A stretch of DNA of 64,000 nt from Methanobacteriota archaeon (lineage in GTDB: Archaea > Halobacteriota > Methanomicrobia > Methanomicrobiales > Methanomicrobiaceae), in the NCBI GenBank assembly GCA_016841485.1, contig JAENZA010000004.1:21480-85479 (forward strand), read 5' to 3'. Under the pieces are notes generated by a model. The model was not told where the DNA came from, searched no databases, and saw only the letters and a list, made by a program, of their open reading frames with translations. Made by a program: the position numbers and the translations under genes. Shown one piece after another: positions 1 to 9,774 of this stretch. Every line of letters starts with the position of its first letter. Position 1 is the first letter of the stretch.

Positions 1-836
1 AACCCGGCATAGCGATGGGCATCAAACCGCGTGTCTACGTGACCGTCAGAAAAACCCGGCATCCCCCGCGGGTAAAGTCTCCCTATCTTGAGTTGTGTTT
101 TGAGAAGATGGGTGTCAACGGAAGCGTATATATCCATTCCCAGCTGCCGAGTTCATCCGGTCTCGGGTCTTCGGCAGCAGTGACCGTTGCGACCCTGTCG
201 GCAATCAATGACGAATTCTCACTGGGACATTCGAAAGCAGACATAGCCTACACCGCCTTTCAGGTAGAAAAGGAGGTCCAGATGGGCAGAGCAAGTCCCA
301 CCGACACCTATGTGTCCACCTTTGGCGGCATCGTCCTGATCATGGGCGATACCAAGCGGCGTCTGCCTCCACAGGATTTTCATCTTGTCATCGGCAATAC
401 GATGGTCTCCCACTCGACCGCGAAGATGGTCGAGCAGGTGTCCCAGTTCCGTGCCCAGGACCCGGATATCGTGGGTCCCATCCTCGATGCGATTGAGGCG
501 GTGACACTCAAATCCATGCATGTGTTCAATGATCACAAGGCGCTTGGACGGTACATGGATATCAACCATGAACTGCTGGAGGCACTGGGGGTTGGCCATC
601 CTTCGCTGACACGGCTTGTGATGGCGGCACGCTCCGCCGGGGCGTATGGCGCGAAGATTACGGGTGCCGGCGGTGGTGGTTCTATGGTGGCCCTCTGCCC
701 GAAACGATCGAAATCAAAGGTTGCTGGGGCAATAGAGGGCTGTGACGGAAGGGCAATAACCACCACGATCGATACTGAAGGGGCACGAAAGGAGTCAGAA
801 GATGACAGAAAACATACTGGTAAAGCTGGGCGGTAG
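1..836 (+). CDS. mvk: Mevalonate kinase, 5'-truncated by window edge
   Basis: GHMP-family kinase that phosphorylates mevalonate in archaeal isoprenoid lipid synthesis. The frame is open to base 3 and reads P-G-I-A before the Met at 15, which resembles the interior of mevalonate kinases, so the true start lies upstream of the window. Counted from that Met, the GHMP ATP-binding motif PSSSGLGSSAA is at residues 45-55, SPTDT with the catalytic Asp is near 94-98, and the C-terminal KITGAGGGG loop is at 214-222. It overlaps the next gene by 35 bases, and the next gene's Shine-Dalgarno lies inside it, so the two are translationally linked. The N-terminal ~30 residues are missing only because of the window edge. 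Confidence 0.93.
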   Translation, partial: PGIAMGIKPRVYVTVRKTRHPPRVKSPYLELCFEKMGVNGSVYIHSQLPSSSGLGSSAAVTVATLSAINDEFSLGHSKADIAYTAFQVEKEVQMGRASPTDTYVSTFGGIVLIMGDTKRRLPPQDFHLVIGNTMVSHSTAKMVEQVSQFRAQDPDIVGPILDAIEAVTLKSMHVFNDHKALGRYMDINHELLEALGVGHPSLTRLVMAARSAGAYGAKITGAGGGGSMVALCPKRSKSKVAGAIEGCDGRAITTTIDTEGARKESEDDRKHTGKAGR

Positions 837-1569
837 CGTTGTTACCGACAAATCCGGTGAATGCAAGGTTGACGAGGCCCGTCTTGCGATAATTGCAGAC
901 GAACTCGCTTCCCATCCGGATGTGCAGTATATTGTTGTTCATGGGGCCGGTTCCTGCGGGCATCCGGAGGCAAAGCGCCATCACCTTGATAAAGGTTTAA
1001 ATCAGAATAATAAAGCAGGTATATTTATCACCCATAATGCCGTTCGGAATCTGAACGATGCGGTGGTAAAGGCGCTGCGTGCCAGAGGTGTGGAGGCCAT
1101 CGGCATCCATCCTCTTGATGCATGCATCGCAAACAACGGACGTCTCATATCATTCGACAGCGGGCCTGTTGAACTTCTCATGCACCATGGCATCGTTCCG
1201 GTCCTCCACGGGGATGTGGTCATGGACCAGAAGCAGGGTGCATGTATAGTTTCCGGGGATCAGCTGATTGCAGCTCTCCCGTCAAAGATCCGGATCGATC
1301 GCATCGGTCTTGCAACCGATGTACCGGGCGTTATGAAAGACGGGGAAGTGGTGCCGGTGATCACACCGGAAACGGCCGATATCCTGGACATCCGGCAGTC
1401 AGACAATACCGATGTTACAGGCGGCATGAAAGGGAAAATTTCAGAACTCCTTGCTCTTGCGGAGCACGGCACGGAATCTTCCATCTTTCACATATCACGG
1501 CTCGGTGATTTTCTGGATGGGCGTGATCACGGCGGAACGGTTGTGAGAGGGTCTCGTACACAGGACTAA
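802..1569 (+). CDS. ipk: Isopentenyl phosphate kinase
   Basis: Amino-acid-kinase-fold enzyme that phosphorylates isopentenyl phosphate to IPP, the last kinase step of the archaeal modified mevalonate route. The protein is 255 aa, normal for IPK. It shows the N-terminal nucleotide-binding VKLGGSVVTDK (7-17), the GAGSCGHPEA loop (48-57) whose His is the IPK-specific substrate-binding residue, and a C-terminal DVTGGMKGK kinase motif. Many family members have Phe where this one has Cys before GHP. The start is supported by AAAGGAG upstream of ATG 802. Its position between mevalonate kinase and IPP isomerase confirms the assignment. Confidence 0.94.
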   Translation: MTENILVKLGGSVVTDKSGECKVDEARLAIIADELASHPDVQYIVVHGAGSCGHPEAKRHHLDKGLNQNNKAGIFITHNAVRNLNDAVVKALRARGVEAIGIHPLDACIANNGRLISFDSGPVELLMHHGIVPVLHGDVVMDQKQGACIVSGDQLIAALPSKIRIDRIGLATDVPGVMKDGEVVPVITPETADILDIRQSDNTDVTGGMKGKISELLALAEHGTESSIFHISRLGDFLDGRDHGGTVVRGSRTQD

Positions 1570-1675
1570 AAGAGCTCCGTTGAATACCTGATGCAACAGT
1601 ACAATACCGGAAGTCGTCATACAGAGCGGTTTTCGTAGTAGAAGCCCCGCCAGTCGAGAAGGGGGACATATCATA

Positions 1676-2725
1676 ATGAAAGATACGATCACATCATCAC
1701 GGAAGAAAGAACACCTCACCATCTGTGCAAACGAGCCTATTGAAGCGGGTTCGACCGGATTTGAGGACGTTCGTCTGGTTCATAACGCTCTTCCGGAATG
1801 TTCAATGGACGCTGTGGATCTGAGTCAGCGCTTCCTTGGGCACCATCTGAAATCGCCTCTCTTTATTGCCGCGATGACCGGGGGTCATCCAGACACGACA
1901 GCCGTCAATGCTACCCTCGCGAGAGTGGCAGAAGAATTTGGTCTTGGCATGGGAGTCGGCTCCCAGCGGGCAGCGCTTGAAAATCCCGAGATGGAGGGGA
2001 GTTTCTCCATCGTACGGGAAGAAGCACCGACTGCCTTTCTCTGCGCAAACCTGGGCATCATCCAGCTCAGGGATCATGGCGCCGAATGGGCTGACCGTGC
2101 GGTTGAGATGATCGATGCACAGGCTCTCTGCATTCACCTGAATCCCCTTCAGGAGGCCATTCAGCCGGAAGGGGATCACGATACTTCAGGGTGTCTTGAA
2201 AGTCTGTGTGAGCTCTGTTCATCGGTACAGTACCCGGTTATTGTAAAAGAGACCGGTTCCGGGATTTCCTACGAGGCGGCCCGCATTCTTTTCGCTGCCG
2301 GTGCATCGGCCATTGATGTCGGAGGTATTGGCGGGACGTCCTGGGCTGCGGTCGAGAGGGTGCGGGCGGATGATCCGGAGCTTGCATCACTCGGCGACCA
2401 TTTTGCAGACTGGGGGATTCCCACCGCAGTCAGCGTGGTCGAGACCTGCAGGGCAGGAGGGCCGGTCATTGCCACAGGAGGGCTGAGAAGGGGCACGGAT
2501 ATTGCAAAGGCCCTTGCTCTCGGCGCCGACCTGGGTGGTATGGCTCTAACGCTTCTGAAACCCGCTCTCAGGGGTGATGAAGCACTGAAGAGTGAGATAC
2601 GCAGGATTCACCGGGAACTGACCGTTGCGATGTACCTTACCGGTGCAAGTACTGTGAACGAACTGAAATCAATACGAACGTACATTACCGGCATAACCGC
2701 CGAAATGCTACGAAATGAGGAATAA
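1676..2725 (+). CDS. fni: Type 2 isopentenyl-diphosphate isomerase (FMN-dependent)
   Basis: FMN- and NAD(P)H-dependent TIM-barrel enzyme that interconverts IPP and DMAPP. The 349-aa protein starts with the family signature RKKEHL and continues with AAMTGG, a GVGSQRAALE stretch, the FMN-binding segment KETGSGIS, DVGGIGGTSW and ATGGLRRG. A GGGGGA Shine-Dalgarno precedes ATG 1676. A 106-base gap separates it from ipk, and the RNase J gene follows after 3 bases. Confidence 0.95.
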   Translation: MKDTITSSRKKEHLTICANEPIEAGSTGFEDVRLVHNALPECSMDAVDLSQRFLGHHLKSPLFIAAMTGGHPDTTAVNATLARVAEEFGLGMGVGSQRAALENPEMEGSFSIVREEAPTAFLCANLGIIQLRDHGAEWADRAVEMIDAQALCIHLNPLQEAIQPEGDHDTSGCLESLCELCSSVQYPVIVKETGSGISYEAARILFAAGASAIDVGGIGGTSWAAVERVRADDPELASLGDHFADWGIPTAVSVVETCRAGGPVIATGGLRRGTDIAKALALGADLGGMALTLLKPALRGDEALKSEIRRIHRELTVAMYLTGASTVNELKSIRTYITGITAEMLRNEE

Positions 2726-2728
2726 ACA

Positions 2729-4072
2729 ATGGAAGTAGAAATAATCGCCGTGGGCGGATATAACGAAGTCGGCAGAAATATGACTGCCGTCCGCTGCGGA
2801 AAGGAAATAGTAATTTTCGATATGGGCCTGCGCCTGGACCAGATCATGATCCATGAGGATGCAGAAGTAGAGAATATGCATTCCCTGGACCTGATAGGGA
2901 TGAAGGCGATTCCTGATGATACCATCATGAATGCCGTGGAAGGGACGGTCAAGGCGATTGTCTGTACCCACGGTCACCTGGACCATATCGGTGCCATCCC
3001 GAAACTTGCACACCGCTACGATGCACCCATTATCGCAACGCCGTATACGGCGGCGCTGATACGTCAGCAGATAGAGGGAGAGAAGCGGTTTGTCGTAAAT
3101 AACAAGGTCTTTGACCTCCCGACAGGGAAAAAATACCGGTATGAAATTTCCAAAAACCTGTCCCTGGAGTTCATCGCGGTACAGCATTCGATTCTGGATA
3201 CCGCAATGGCCGTCCTGCATACGCCGGAAGGAGCGGTCGTCTATGCAAACGATTTCAAACTGGATCGCACTCCGGTCCTGGGAGAGCCCCCGAACTTTGC
3301 GAGGATGCGTGAAGTCGGCAAGGAAGGGGTTCTTGCACTCATCGTCGAAAGCCTGAACGTGAACATCCCCGGACGCTGTCCCAGTGAACGGATTGCACAG
3401 AGGCTGGTCCGTGATGTGATGACCTGCTACGAGGATGATAAAAATGCCATGCTGGTCGGGTGTTTCTCGTCGAACGTTGCGCGGGTGAAGATGATCGCAG
3501 AATGTGCACACGAGATCGGACGAAAACCGGTCCTTCTCGGCCGGTCGATGGAACGGTATTCATCCACCGCAGAGCAGATGAAGCTCGTCGGTTTTCCCCG
3601 CGGGATGACCATGCGCGGGAACCGGCGTACGGTGGATAAGATGTTTCGCACGATCATGAAGGAGGGACGGGAGAATTATGTCCCGATCGTCACCGGAAGC
3701 CAGGGTGAACCGGGGGCAATCCTTACCCGGCTGGCCTTTGACCAGACCCCCTTCAAGATTGAAAAAGGGGATAAAATTCTCTATAGTGCAAAGGTCATCC
3801 CCAACCCGATGAATTATGGTCAGCGCCATACGCAGGAGGTTCTTCTCGGGATGAAGGGAGCCCGTATCTTTACCAACCTTCATGTGAGTGGGCATGCCCA
3901 GCGTGAGGAGCATTACGAAGTGCTGCACTACTTCAATCCACAACACATAATTCCGTCCCACGGTGATATTGACATGACAGGCGGATACCTGAAACTTGCA
4001 GAAGAGTGCGGGTACACCCTGAATAATGATGTGCATATCCTGAGAAACGGACAGCGGATCAGAGTACGGTAA
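2729..4072 (+). CDS. rnj: RNase J, metallo-beta-lactamase/beta-CASP ribonuclease
   Basis: Zinc-dependent 5'-3' exoribonuclease of the archaeal RNase J family (447 aa). The metallo-beta-lactamase motif HGHLDH is at residues 81-86, with upstream motif DMGLRLD and downstream VYANDFKLD. The beta-CASP part contains SGHAQREE and ends with the PSHGD motif that supplies a catalytic His. GAGG overlapping the end of fni serves ATG 2729. It lies between isomerase and prenyltransferase genes, a linkage I recall from other euryarchaea. It has no evident role in isoprenoid chemistry, so co-transcription is probably historical or for co-regulation. Confidence 0.92.
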   Translation: MEVEIIAVGGYNEVGRNMTAVRCGKEIVIFDMGLRLDQIMIHEDAEVENMHSLDLIGMKAIPDDTIMNAVEGTVKAIVCTHGHLDHIGAIPKLAHRYDAPIIATPYTAALIRQQIEGEKRFVVNNKVFDLPTGKKYRYEISKNLSLEFIAVQHSILDTAMAVLHTPEGAVVYANDFKLDRTPVLGEPPNFARMREVGKEGVLALIVESLNVNIPGRCPSERIAQRLVRDVMTCYEDDKNAMLVGCFSSNVARVKMIAECAHEIGRKPVLLGRSMERYSSTAEQMKLVGFPRGMTMRGNRRTVDKMFRTIMKEGRENYVPIVTGSQGEPGAILTRLAFDQTPFKIEKGDKILYSAKVIPNPMNYGQRHTQEVLLGMKGARIFTNLHVSGHAQREEHYEVLHYFNPQHIIPSHGDIDMTGGYLKLAEECGYTLNNDVHILRNGQRIRVR

Positions 4073-4091
4073 TTACACCCTGGTGATGAAA

Positions 4092-5057
4092 ATGGATCTG
4101 GTTACTTATCTGGAAAAAGTTGCGGACGAAGTCGACACGGCACTGGATCGCGAGTTTGGCGGTCTTCCAGGGGAACTCAACAAGGCAAGTGCCCACCTGC
4201 TGCTGGCGGGAGGAAAACGGCTTCGGCCGGCGGTCGTCATGCTTGCCGCTGATATGGTGAAAAAAGGCCGGGCAAACGAGATATTTCCCGCCGCCCTTGC
4301 CCTGGAACTCACGCACACCTTCACCCTGATTCATGATGATATCATGGACGGGGATGCGGTGCGCCGTGGTGTCCCGACGGTCCATACGGTCTGGAACGAA
4401 CCGACCGGCATTCTTGCAGGCGATGTTCTCTATGCCCATGCCTTCAAACTGATATGTACCGCGATTGCCGACGATGCGGCCAAGGTCCGATCGGTGACAA
4501 CGCTTGCCAACGCATGTGCAGAGCTCTGTGAAGGGCAGCACATGGACATGTCATTTGAGGTGCGCGATGACGTCGATGAATGGGAGTACATCGAGATGGT
4601 CTCAAAAAAGACTGGGGTGCTCTATGCCGCCGCCGCCGCCATCGGTGCAACCCTTGCCGGCTGCAGTGCCCAGCAGGCGCAGTCCCTCCATGAATGGGGG
4701 CTTTCCAGCGGCATCGCCTTCCAGATCCAGGATGATTACATCGACCTCGTCGCCGACGCGGAGAAAAGCGGGAAGGACCGTGCCTCCGATCTCAGACAGG
4801 GAAAGCAGACGCTTGTCGCAATTCTTGCCCGCGAAAAGGGCATCGATCTCTCCGGGTACCGGAGAGCTGACCTCACCAATGCAGAGATTGACGAGGCAAT
4901 TGCCCTCCTCGAAGAGGGCGGTGTCCTTGAAGAAGTCAGGAGCATTGCCCGGACACGGGTCGAACGGGCAAAGAGCATGCTCAGCATCTTCCCCGACTGC
5001 GATGAAAAAGACTGTCTGATGCAGATTACCGATTATTTCGTCTCACGGGGATTCTGA
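4092..5057 (+). CDS. idsA: Short-chain isoprenyl diphosphate synthase (GGPP synthase)
   Basis: Trans-prenyltransferase that condenses IPP units to supply geranylgeranyl chains for archaeal ether lipids. The first Asp-rich motif DDIMD is at residues 82-86 and the second, DDYID, at 214-218. The residue five positions before the first motif is Phe77, the placement associated with C20 product length in archaeal type I GGPP synthases. GTG 4083 and ATG 4086 are in frame upstream, but GGTGA at 4082-4086 is correctly spaced for ATG 4092, which I chose. The gene abuts gltX with no gap. Confidence 0.93.
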   Translation: MDLVTYLEKVADEVDTALDREFGGLPGELNKASAHLLLAGGKRLRPAVVMLAADMVKKGRANEIFPAALALELTHTFTLIHDDIMDGDAVRRGVPTVHTVWNEPTGILAGDVLYAHAFKLICTAIADDAAKVRSVTTLANACAELCEGQHMDMSFEVRDDVDEWEYIEMVSKKTGVLYAAAAAIGATLAGCSAQQAQSLHEWGLSSGIAFQIQDDYIDLVADAEKSGKDRASDLRQGKQTLVAILAREKGIDLSGYRRADLTNAEIDEAIALLEEGGVLEEVRSIARTRVERAKSMLSIFPDCDEKDCLMQITDYFVSRGF

Positions 5058-6743
5058 ATGGCAGTGGATCCCAAAGAATTTTTTTATCTTCACGCCCTGC
5101 GAAACGCCGTCGAGCACAACAATGTTCCCCGGGCAGGCCCGGTTCTTGGGGCGCTCATGGGCGCACATCCCGAATTCAGGCCGCAGGCAAAGGAGCTTTC
5201 CGCAATCCTTCAGGAGATCCTGAAAGATATCGAAGGCATGTCTCCCGAAGAACGGCGTGCAAAACTCGAAGAGATGGCCCCCGAACTCCTCGAAAAAAAG
5301 GAGAAGAAGAAACGGGAAACCGGTCTTCGTCCGCTGGACAATGTCGGGCCGGATGGTGTTGTGATGAGGTTTGCCCCGAACCCGTCTGGTCCCCTTCATC
5401 TCGGGCATGCACGTGCGTCGTTTCTGAACGACTATTATGTCCGGAAATATGGCGGCAGATATGTCCTCAGGATTGAAGACACCGATCCCAAACGCGTAAA
5501 CGAGGAGAATTACCAGCTGCTCCTCGATGACATCGAATGGCTGGGCCTGGACATCTCCGAGATTGTCTACCAGAGCGATCGCCTGGATATCTACTACGAG
5601 TACTGTGAAAAGCTCATTTCCATCGGCGGGGCGTATGTCTGTACCTGTGATGCCGAGGCCTTCCGCGAGAAGAAGAACGCAAAGGTGGCGTGCCCCTGCA
5701 GGGAACAGGACCCTGAAACAAACCTTCGCATGTGGCAGGCGATGCTGGACGGGGACTATGCCGAGGGGACGATTACGGTCCGGGTGAAGACGGATATCGA
5801 ACACCCGGACCCTGCGATGCGGGACTATTCCATCTTCAGGCTGGTCGATTCCCCTCCCCATCCGCGGTGCGATGCCCGTCTCTATCCGCTGATGAACTTC
5901 TCCGTTGCCGTGGATGACCATCTGCTCGGTATGACGCACGTGATCCGGGGCAAGGACCACATCGCAAATACCCGGAGGCAGCAGTACATCTACGAATATT
6001 TCGGGTGGGAGATGCCGGAATACTTCCACTACGGGCGAATGTCCATCGAAGGGGTCGTCCTCTCGACCTCGGCGATGAAGGAGGGTATTGCCCAGGGGAC
6101 CTACACCGGGTGGGATGATATTCACCTGGGAACCCTGAAGGCAATTGCCCGCCGCGGATTTAAGGCAGAAGCCGTGAGAAACGCCATGGTGGATATCGGT
6201 ATCGGGCAGACGGATATCTCCTTTTCCTGGGAGAACCTGTTCGCCGCAAACAAGGCCCTGGTCGACCCGATAGCGCCGCGGTACTTCTTCGTTTCCAATC
6301 CGGTTTCCTGCATCATCGAAGGGGCGCCTGAGATTGTGGCGGAACCCTGCCTCAACCCGAACGATGCGGCTGCCGGATGCCGGCGGCTGCCGTTTACCGG
6401 GACGCTCTATGCCCCGGCAGACGAGATACAAAAAGCAGGGATGGTCAGGTTCAAGGATCTCTTCAACGTGCGCATCGAGGACGATGCCGGGACGCCTGTC
6501 TTTGTCTATGCGGGGAGTTCACTGGAAGAGGCACGAAGGGGGCATGCGCCCATCATCCAGTGGCTGCCGAAGGGAGAGACGGTGCAGTGCACCCTGCACA
6601 CGCCAAACGGCCCTGTCGATGGGCTCTGCGAACGGGGAGTACTGAACAAATATGACAAGGTCATCCAGTTCGAACGGGTCGGCTTTGCCCGTGTGGACGA
6701 GGTTACGGAGCATCACGTCTCCGCATACTTTGCCCACCGGTAA
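5058..6743 (+). CDS. gltX: Glutamyl-tRNA synthetase (archaeal class I)
   Basis: Charges tRNA-Glu and, in archaea, normally only tRNA-Glu because Gln-tRNA is made by amidation. The 561-aa protein has an archaeal N-terminal helical extension of ~95 residues, the class I HIGH motif as HLGH at 114-117, and the KMSKS equivalent STSAMK at 336-341. A Cys cluster (CTCDAE and CPCRE, ~195-215) could bind zinc. The C-terminal half is the beta-barrel anticodon-binding domain of archaeal/eukaryotic GluRS. ATG directly follows the idsA stop codon. Confidence 0.95.
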   Translation: MAVDPKEFFYLHALRNAVEHNNVPRAGPVLGALMGAHPEFRPQAKELSAILQEILKDIEGMSPEERRAKLEEMAPELLEKKEKKKRETGLRPLDNVGPDGVVMRFAPNPSGPLHLGHARASFLNDYYVRKYGGRYVLRIEDTDPKRVNEENYQLLLDDIEWLGLDISEIVYQSDRLDIYYEYCEKLISIGGAYVCTCDAEAFREKKNAKVACPCREQDPETNLRMWQAMLDGDYAEGTITVRVKTDIEHPDPAMRDYSIFRLVDSPPHPRCDARLYPLMNFSVAVDDHLLGMTHVIRGKDHIANTRRQQYIYEYFGWEMPEYFHYGRMSIEGVVLSTSAMKEGIAQGTYTGWDDIHLGTLKAIARRGFKAEAVRNAMVDIGIGQTDISFSWENLFAANKALVDPIAPRYFFVSNPVSCIIEGAPEIVAEPCLNPNDAAAGCRRLPFTGTLYAPADEIQKAGMVRFKDLFNVRIEDDAGTPVFVYAGSSLEEARRGHAPIIQWLPKGETVQCTLHTPNGPVDGLCERGVLNKYDKVIQFERVGFARVDEVTEHHVSAYFAHR

Positions 6744-6799
6744 GGACCTCTGTTTTTTGGAAATCAATTTCTTTATGTGCGGCGTATAGAGAGAGCATT

Positions 6800-7759
6800 A
6801 TGCCAAACCTGACCATAGCCGTCCTGGGTGCCAATGGATATGCAAAAGATATCGGCAAGCCGGGGACGAGTTCTGATATCACCTTTTTCAATCTGAAGAA
6901 AGGGGAGGATACGGTCACCATCATCGAACCGACCCGGTATCCCGAGCGTCTAGCTCCCCTCTATTATGCCGTTGCCATGTCGACGGCAGCTCTTCTCATT
7001 GTCGATGCGATCACCGCGGAATTCGGCGAGATGGTGGTGATGCTCGATGCCCAGAAGATCACCAGGGGCTATATCGTGCTTCGCAATTACCTCGATATCT
7101 CACAGATTGCACCACTGCTCAAGGGAACGGCGGTCGAGGGATATTCGGTCATCGAGGACAACCCGATTGCAATCCGGGAACAGCTTCTTGCCGATGCCCA
7201 GTCGCTCACGTATGAGAACGCGACCGGCACTTCAGGCGTGGTCTCCGTTGATCATGCATTCAATGTGAAGGGTATCGGGACCGTCGTTTTAGGGGGTGTC
7301 GAATCGGGCACAGTCCGCCAGCATGACACCCTGACCGCCTATCCCGGTGAGCTTACCGCACAGGTGCGGTCCATACAGAAACATGATGACGATGTCACCG
7401 AGGCCTATGAAAGCGACCGGGTAGGGCTCGCACTGAAGAATATCTCTGCAGAGGTGCTGGAACGGGGAATGGTGCTCACCAATGGCCCCGGCATAAAGGT
7501 TAGTGATCGCCTGGAAGGCGCGGCGCATATCGTGAAATACTGGCCCGAGCCCCTGAAGGAGGGAATGGTCGTGCATATCGGGTACTGGATGCAGTACATC
7601 AACGGCCGTATCGTGTCGGTGGAGTCAAAGGATGACTGGCATGTACCGACCGTGGTCATAGAACTAGAAAGGGAAATGGCGTATATTCCGGGCAATACTG
7701 CCGTCATTCATTATCTTGACGGCGGCCGTCTCAGGGTTGCGGGAACAATAGATCTCTGA
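6800..7759 (+). CDS. EF-Tu domain 2 / SelB-like protein lacking a GTPase core
   Basis: A 319-aa protein that resembles the archaeal EF-1A/SelB-like family annotated as 'EF-Tu/IF-2 family' in methanogens. Residues ~115-215 form an EF-Tu domain-2-like beta barrel (SVDHAFNVKGIGTVVLGGVE) and ~215-315 a second barrel. The N-terminal ~110 residues sit where the G domain should be, but there is no GxxxxGK P-loop, DxxG or NKxD motif. An N-terminal stretch GKPGTSSDITFFN is a degenerate trace of one. GTP binding is therefore unlikely and the function unknown, perhaps RNA or ribosome binding. It has its own 56-base upstream gap and is not overlapped with gltX. Confidence 0.75.
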   Translation: MPNLTIAVLGANGYAKDIGKPGTSSDITFFNLKKGEDTVTIIEPTRYPERLAPLYYAVAMSTAALLIVDAITAEFGEMVVMLDAQKITRGYIVLRNYLDISQIAPLLKGTAVEGYSVIEDNPIAIREQLLADAQSLTYENATGTSGVVSVDHAFNVKGIGTVVLGGVESGTVRQHDTLTAYPGELTAQVRSIQKHDDDVTEAYESDRVGLALKNISAEVLERGMVLTNGPGIKVSDRLEGAAHIVKYWPEPLKEGMVVHIGYWMQYINGRIVSVESKDDWHVPTVVIELEREMAYIPGNTAVIHYLDGGRLRVAGTIDL

Positions 7760-7772
7760 TTTTTTTTAAAAC
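7757..7772. terminator. Poly-T/A tract between convergent genes
   Basis: Eight T followed by four A lie directly after the stop of the EF-Tu-like gene and before the stop of the opposing SLC13 gene. Archaeal polymerase terminates at T-runs. The T run serves the plus strand; the short A run would give only four T on the minus strand. Confidence 0.55.
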
Positions 7773-9571
7773 GGATAGACCACCGGCGCCAGCAGAACCG
7801 CCAGTATTCCCACGATGATCGTCAGCGGCGTACCGAAGAGGATGTAATCGTTCACCGTGTATCCGCCGGGTTCGTACACCATCATGTTCGTCTGGTAGCC
7901 GGCAGGGTTGATGAATGCATAGGAACAGCCCAGCATGATGACGATGATATAGGGCATGAAGGAAACGTCGAGTTCCAATGCAAGGGAATAGCCGATGGGA
8001 AACATGAATGCGGCTGCCGCGGCATTGGTGATGATATTCGTCATGATGACGCATCCGAGAAATATCGCCGCGAGGCCGGTCATCGGGCTGCCGCCGCCAA
8101 GCCGGGTGATAAAATCTGCGACGACCTGCGATAACCCCGATGCGGTGATGGCAGATTCCAGTCCTATTGTACAGGCAAGGATGATGATCGTCGGAAAATC
8201 GATACTTTTTGCCGCCTTGTGTATGCTCAGGCACCCCGTCAGGAGCATTGCGACGGCAGCAAGAAGCGCCGCATTGATGAGCGGGAGCACCTGAAGAGCC
8301 ACTGACGCGACCATCAGGGCGGTGATGACGATCGCGGTGATCACTTTGTCGGTCCGTTTGATATGATACCCGCTCAGCTCCTTTTCAACGATGAACTGCG
8401 TCTCATCCCTTCTCTCGAAGAAAAATGACTCTTCGACCTCAAGGATGATGCTATCGCCGGCCCGGATGACCGTCTCCGGCAGGGACGTCTCCATTGGCTG
8501 GCCACCCCGTGACATGCCGACGACTTCTGTTGCAAAGAAGGAGGAATTGAGCCAGCGAAGAAAGGATATTTTGTACCCGACGGCAGGATTTGCAGGTGCG
8601 ACGACCACCTCGAGCAGCCGGTTCTGGTGCCGCTCCTTGTCATTTTTCGTCGAGAGATATGCTGGTCGAAGCCCGATACGGGACCATAAATGGGAGAGTG
8701 TATCAAGGTCCGTCCAGAACAGCAGGATGTCGCCTGTCTGAAGCGCAAGGTCCGGGGAGAGGGGGATATCCTGCCCTTCACGTATGACATTTTTGAGGGA
8801 TGAATCCTTCTGGTGGAGAAACCCTGCTTCTGTGAGGGTCTTTCCGATAAGTGGCGATCGTTCTTCGACGAGAAAATCTGCGGTGTAGATTCTTTTCCAG
8901 CTCAGGTCAGGATTATTGTCGGAACGGGCACGTATCAGTAGTCCGGAAAAGCCCATGATGAAGAGGATACCGGCAACGGCACAGGGGATGGCGACCAGGG
9001 AGGGGGTGAACATGCCGATCTCCGTCATGGGTGGTGCATTCGGGTCACCGATGGCAATATATTCCGTCACGAGACCGGCGATGATAAGATTTGTCGATGT
9101 TCCGATGAGCGTGACGGCACCCCCGAGAATCGAGGCATAACTCAGCGGGATAAAGAGGCGCGATGCAGCAAGCCCGCTCGTCCGGCAGATGTCACGGATG
9201 ACGGGGATCATCATGGCAACGAGAGGGGTATTATTCAGAAATGCACTTCCGACGGCAATCGTCGGGAGAAATTTTACCTGTGCCATCCTCAGATTACGGG
9301 GAATGCCGATGGCGGTGTCAACAATCAGTGAGATGGCACCGGTCGCATACATCCCTTCTGCAACGATAAACAAAACAGCAACGGCGATCACACTTGCATT
9401 GGAAAACCCTTTCAGGAGGTCTCCGGGACCGGCCAGACCCAGCGTCATGGCAACCGTAATTGCGCTTGCGAAGAGTGCCCATGGCGGTATCTTTGTTCTG
9501 ACCAGCAGTGCAAAGAGACCTATAAGAAGAATCAGCGTCAGCCATGCATTGAGCGTTATTATCGTCGCCAT
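7766..9571 (-). CDS. SLC13/DASS-family permease with two TrkA-C domains
   Basis: A 601-aa membrane transporter of the ion-transporter superfamily, predicted to move dicarboxylate, sulfate or a similar anion with a cation. About five N-terminal membrane segments carry the SNT-type motif GTSTNLI (~159-165). A soluble insert at ~225-390 holds two RCK_C (TrkA-C) domains, seen as paired stretches ending in LQTGDILLFW and IRAGDSIILE. A second membrane half has a matching ITNAAAAA motif. The substrate cannot be read from sequence. The gene is monocistronic, divergent from the SIMPL gene and convergent with the EF-Tu-like gene. Confidence 0.88.
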   Translation of the reverse strand: MATIITLNAWLTLILLIGLFALLVRTKIPPWALFASAITVAMTLGLAGPGDLLKGFSNASVIAVAVLFIVAEGMYATGAISLIVDTAIGIPRNLRMAQVKFLPTIAVGSAFLNNTPLVAMMIPVIRDICRTSGLAASRLFIPLSYASILGGAVTLIGTSTNLIIAGLVTEYIAIGDPNAPPMTEIGMFTPSLVAIPCAVAGILFIMGFSGLLIRARSDNNPDLSWKRIYTADFLVEERSPLIGKTLTEAGFLHQKDSSLKNVIREGQDIPLSPDLALQTGDILLFWTDLDTLSHLWSRIGLRPAYLSTKNDKERHQNRLLEVVVAPANPAVGYKISFLRWLNSSFFATEVVGMSRGGQPMETSLPETVIRAGDSIILEVEESFFFERRDETQFIVEKELSGYHIKRTDKVITAIVITALMVASVALQVLPLINAALLAAVAMLLTGCLSIHKAAKSIDFPTIIILACTIGLESAITASGLSQVVADFITRLGGGSPMTGLAAIFLGCVIMTNIITNAAAAAFMFPIGYSLALELDVSFMPYIIVIMLGCSYAFINPAGYQTNMMVYEPGGYTVNDYILFGTPLTIIVGILAVLLAPVVYPF

Positions 9572-9774
9572 AGGAGGGTGTCCTCATCAACCCGGCAGGA
9601 TATCCGTGCGTAGTACCCTCCGGCAGTCGACTGGCATGTGTCTCGTACCCTCAATTATCCAGTCGCATGATAAATTTTTGGAAGTCTCCGGGTGCAGGAA
9701 CCGGGGGGGTAACTTCGGGAAAATTCGTAGTCTAGCATACGTTGATTATGATAAAAATGCAATGAACGGTACTT

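Noticed and set aside
5043..6431. 462-codon open frame antisense to gltX
   Set aside because: It mirrors the codon periodicity of gltX and has no recognisable domain.
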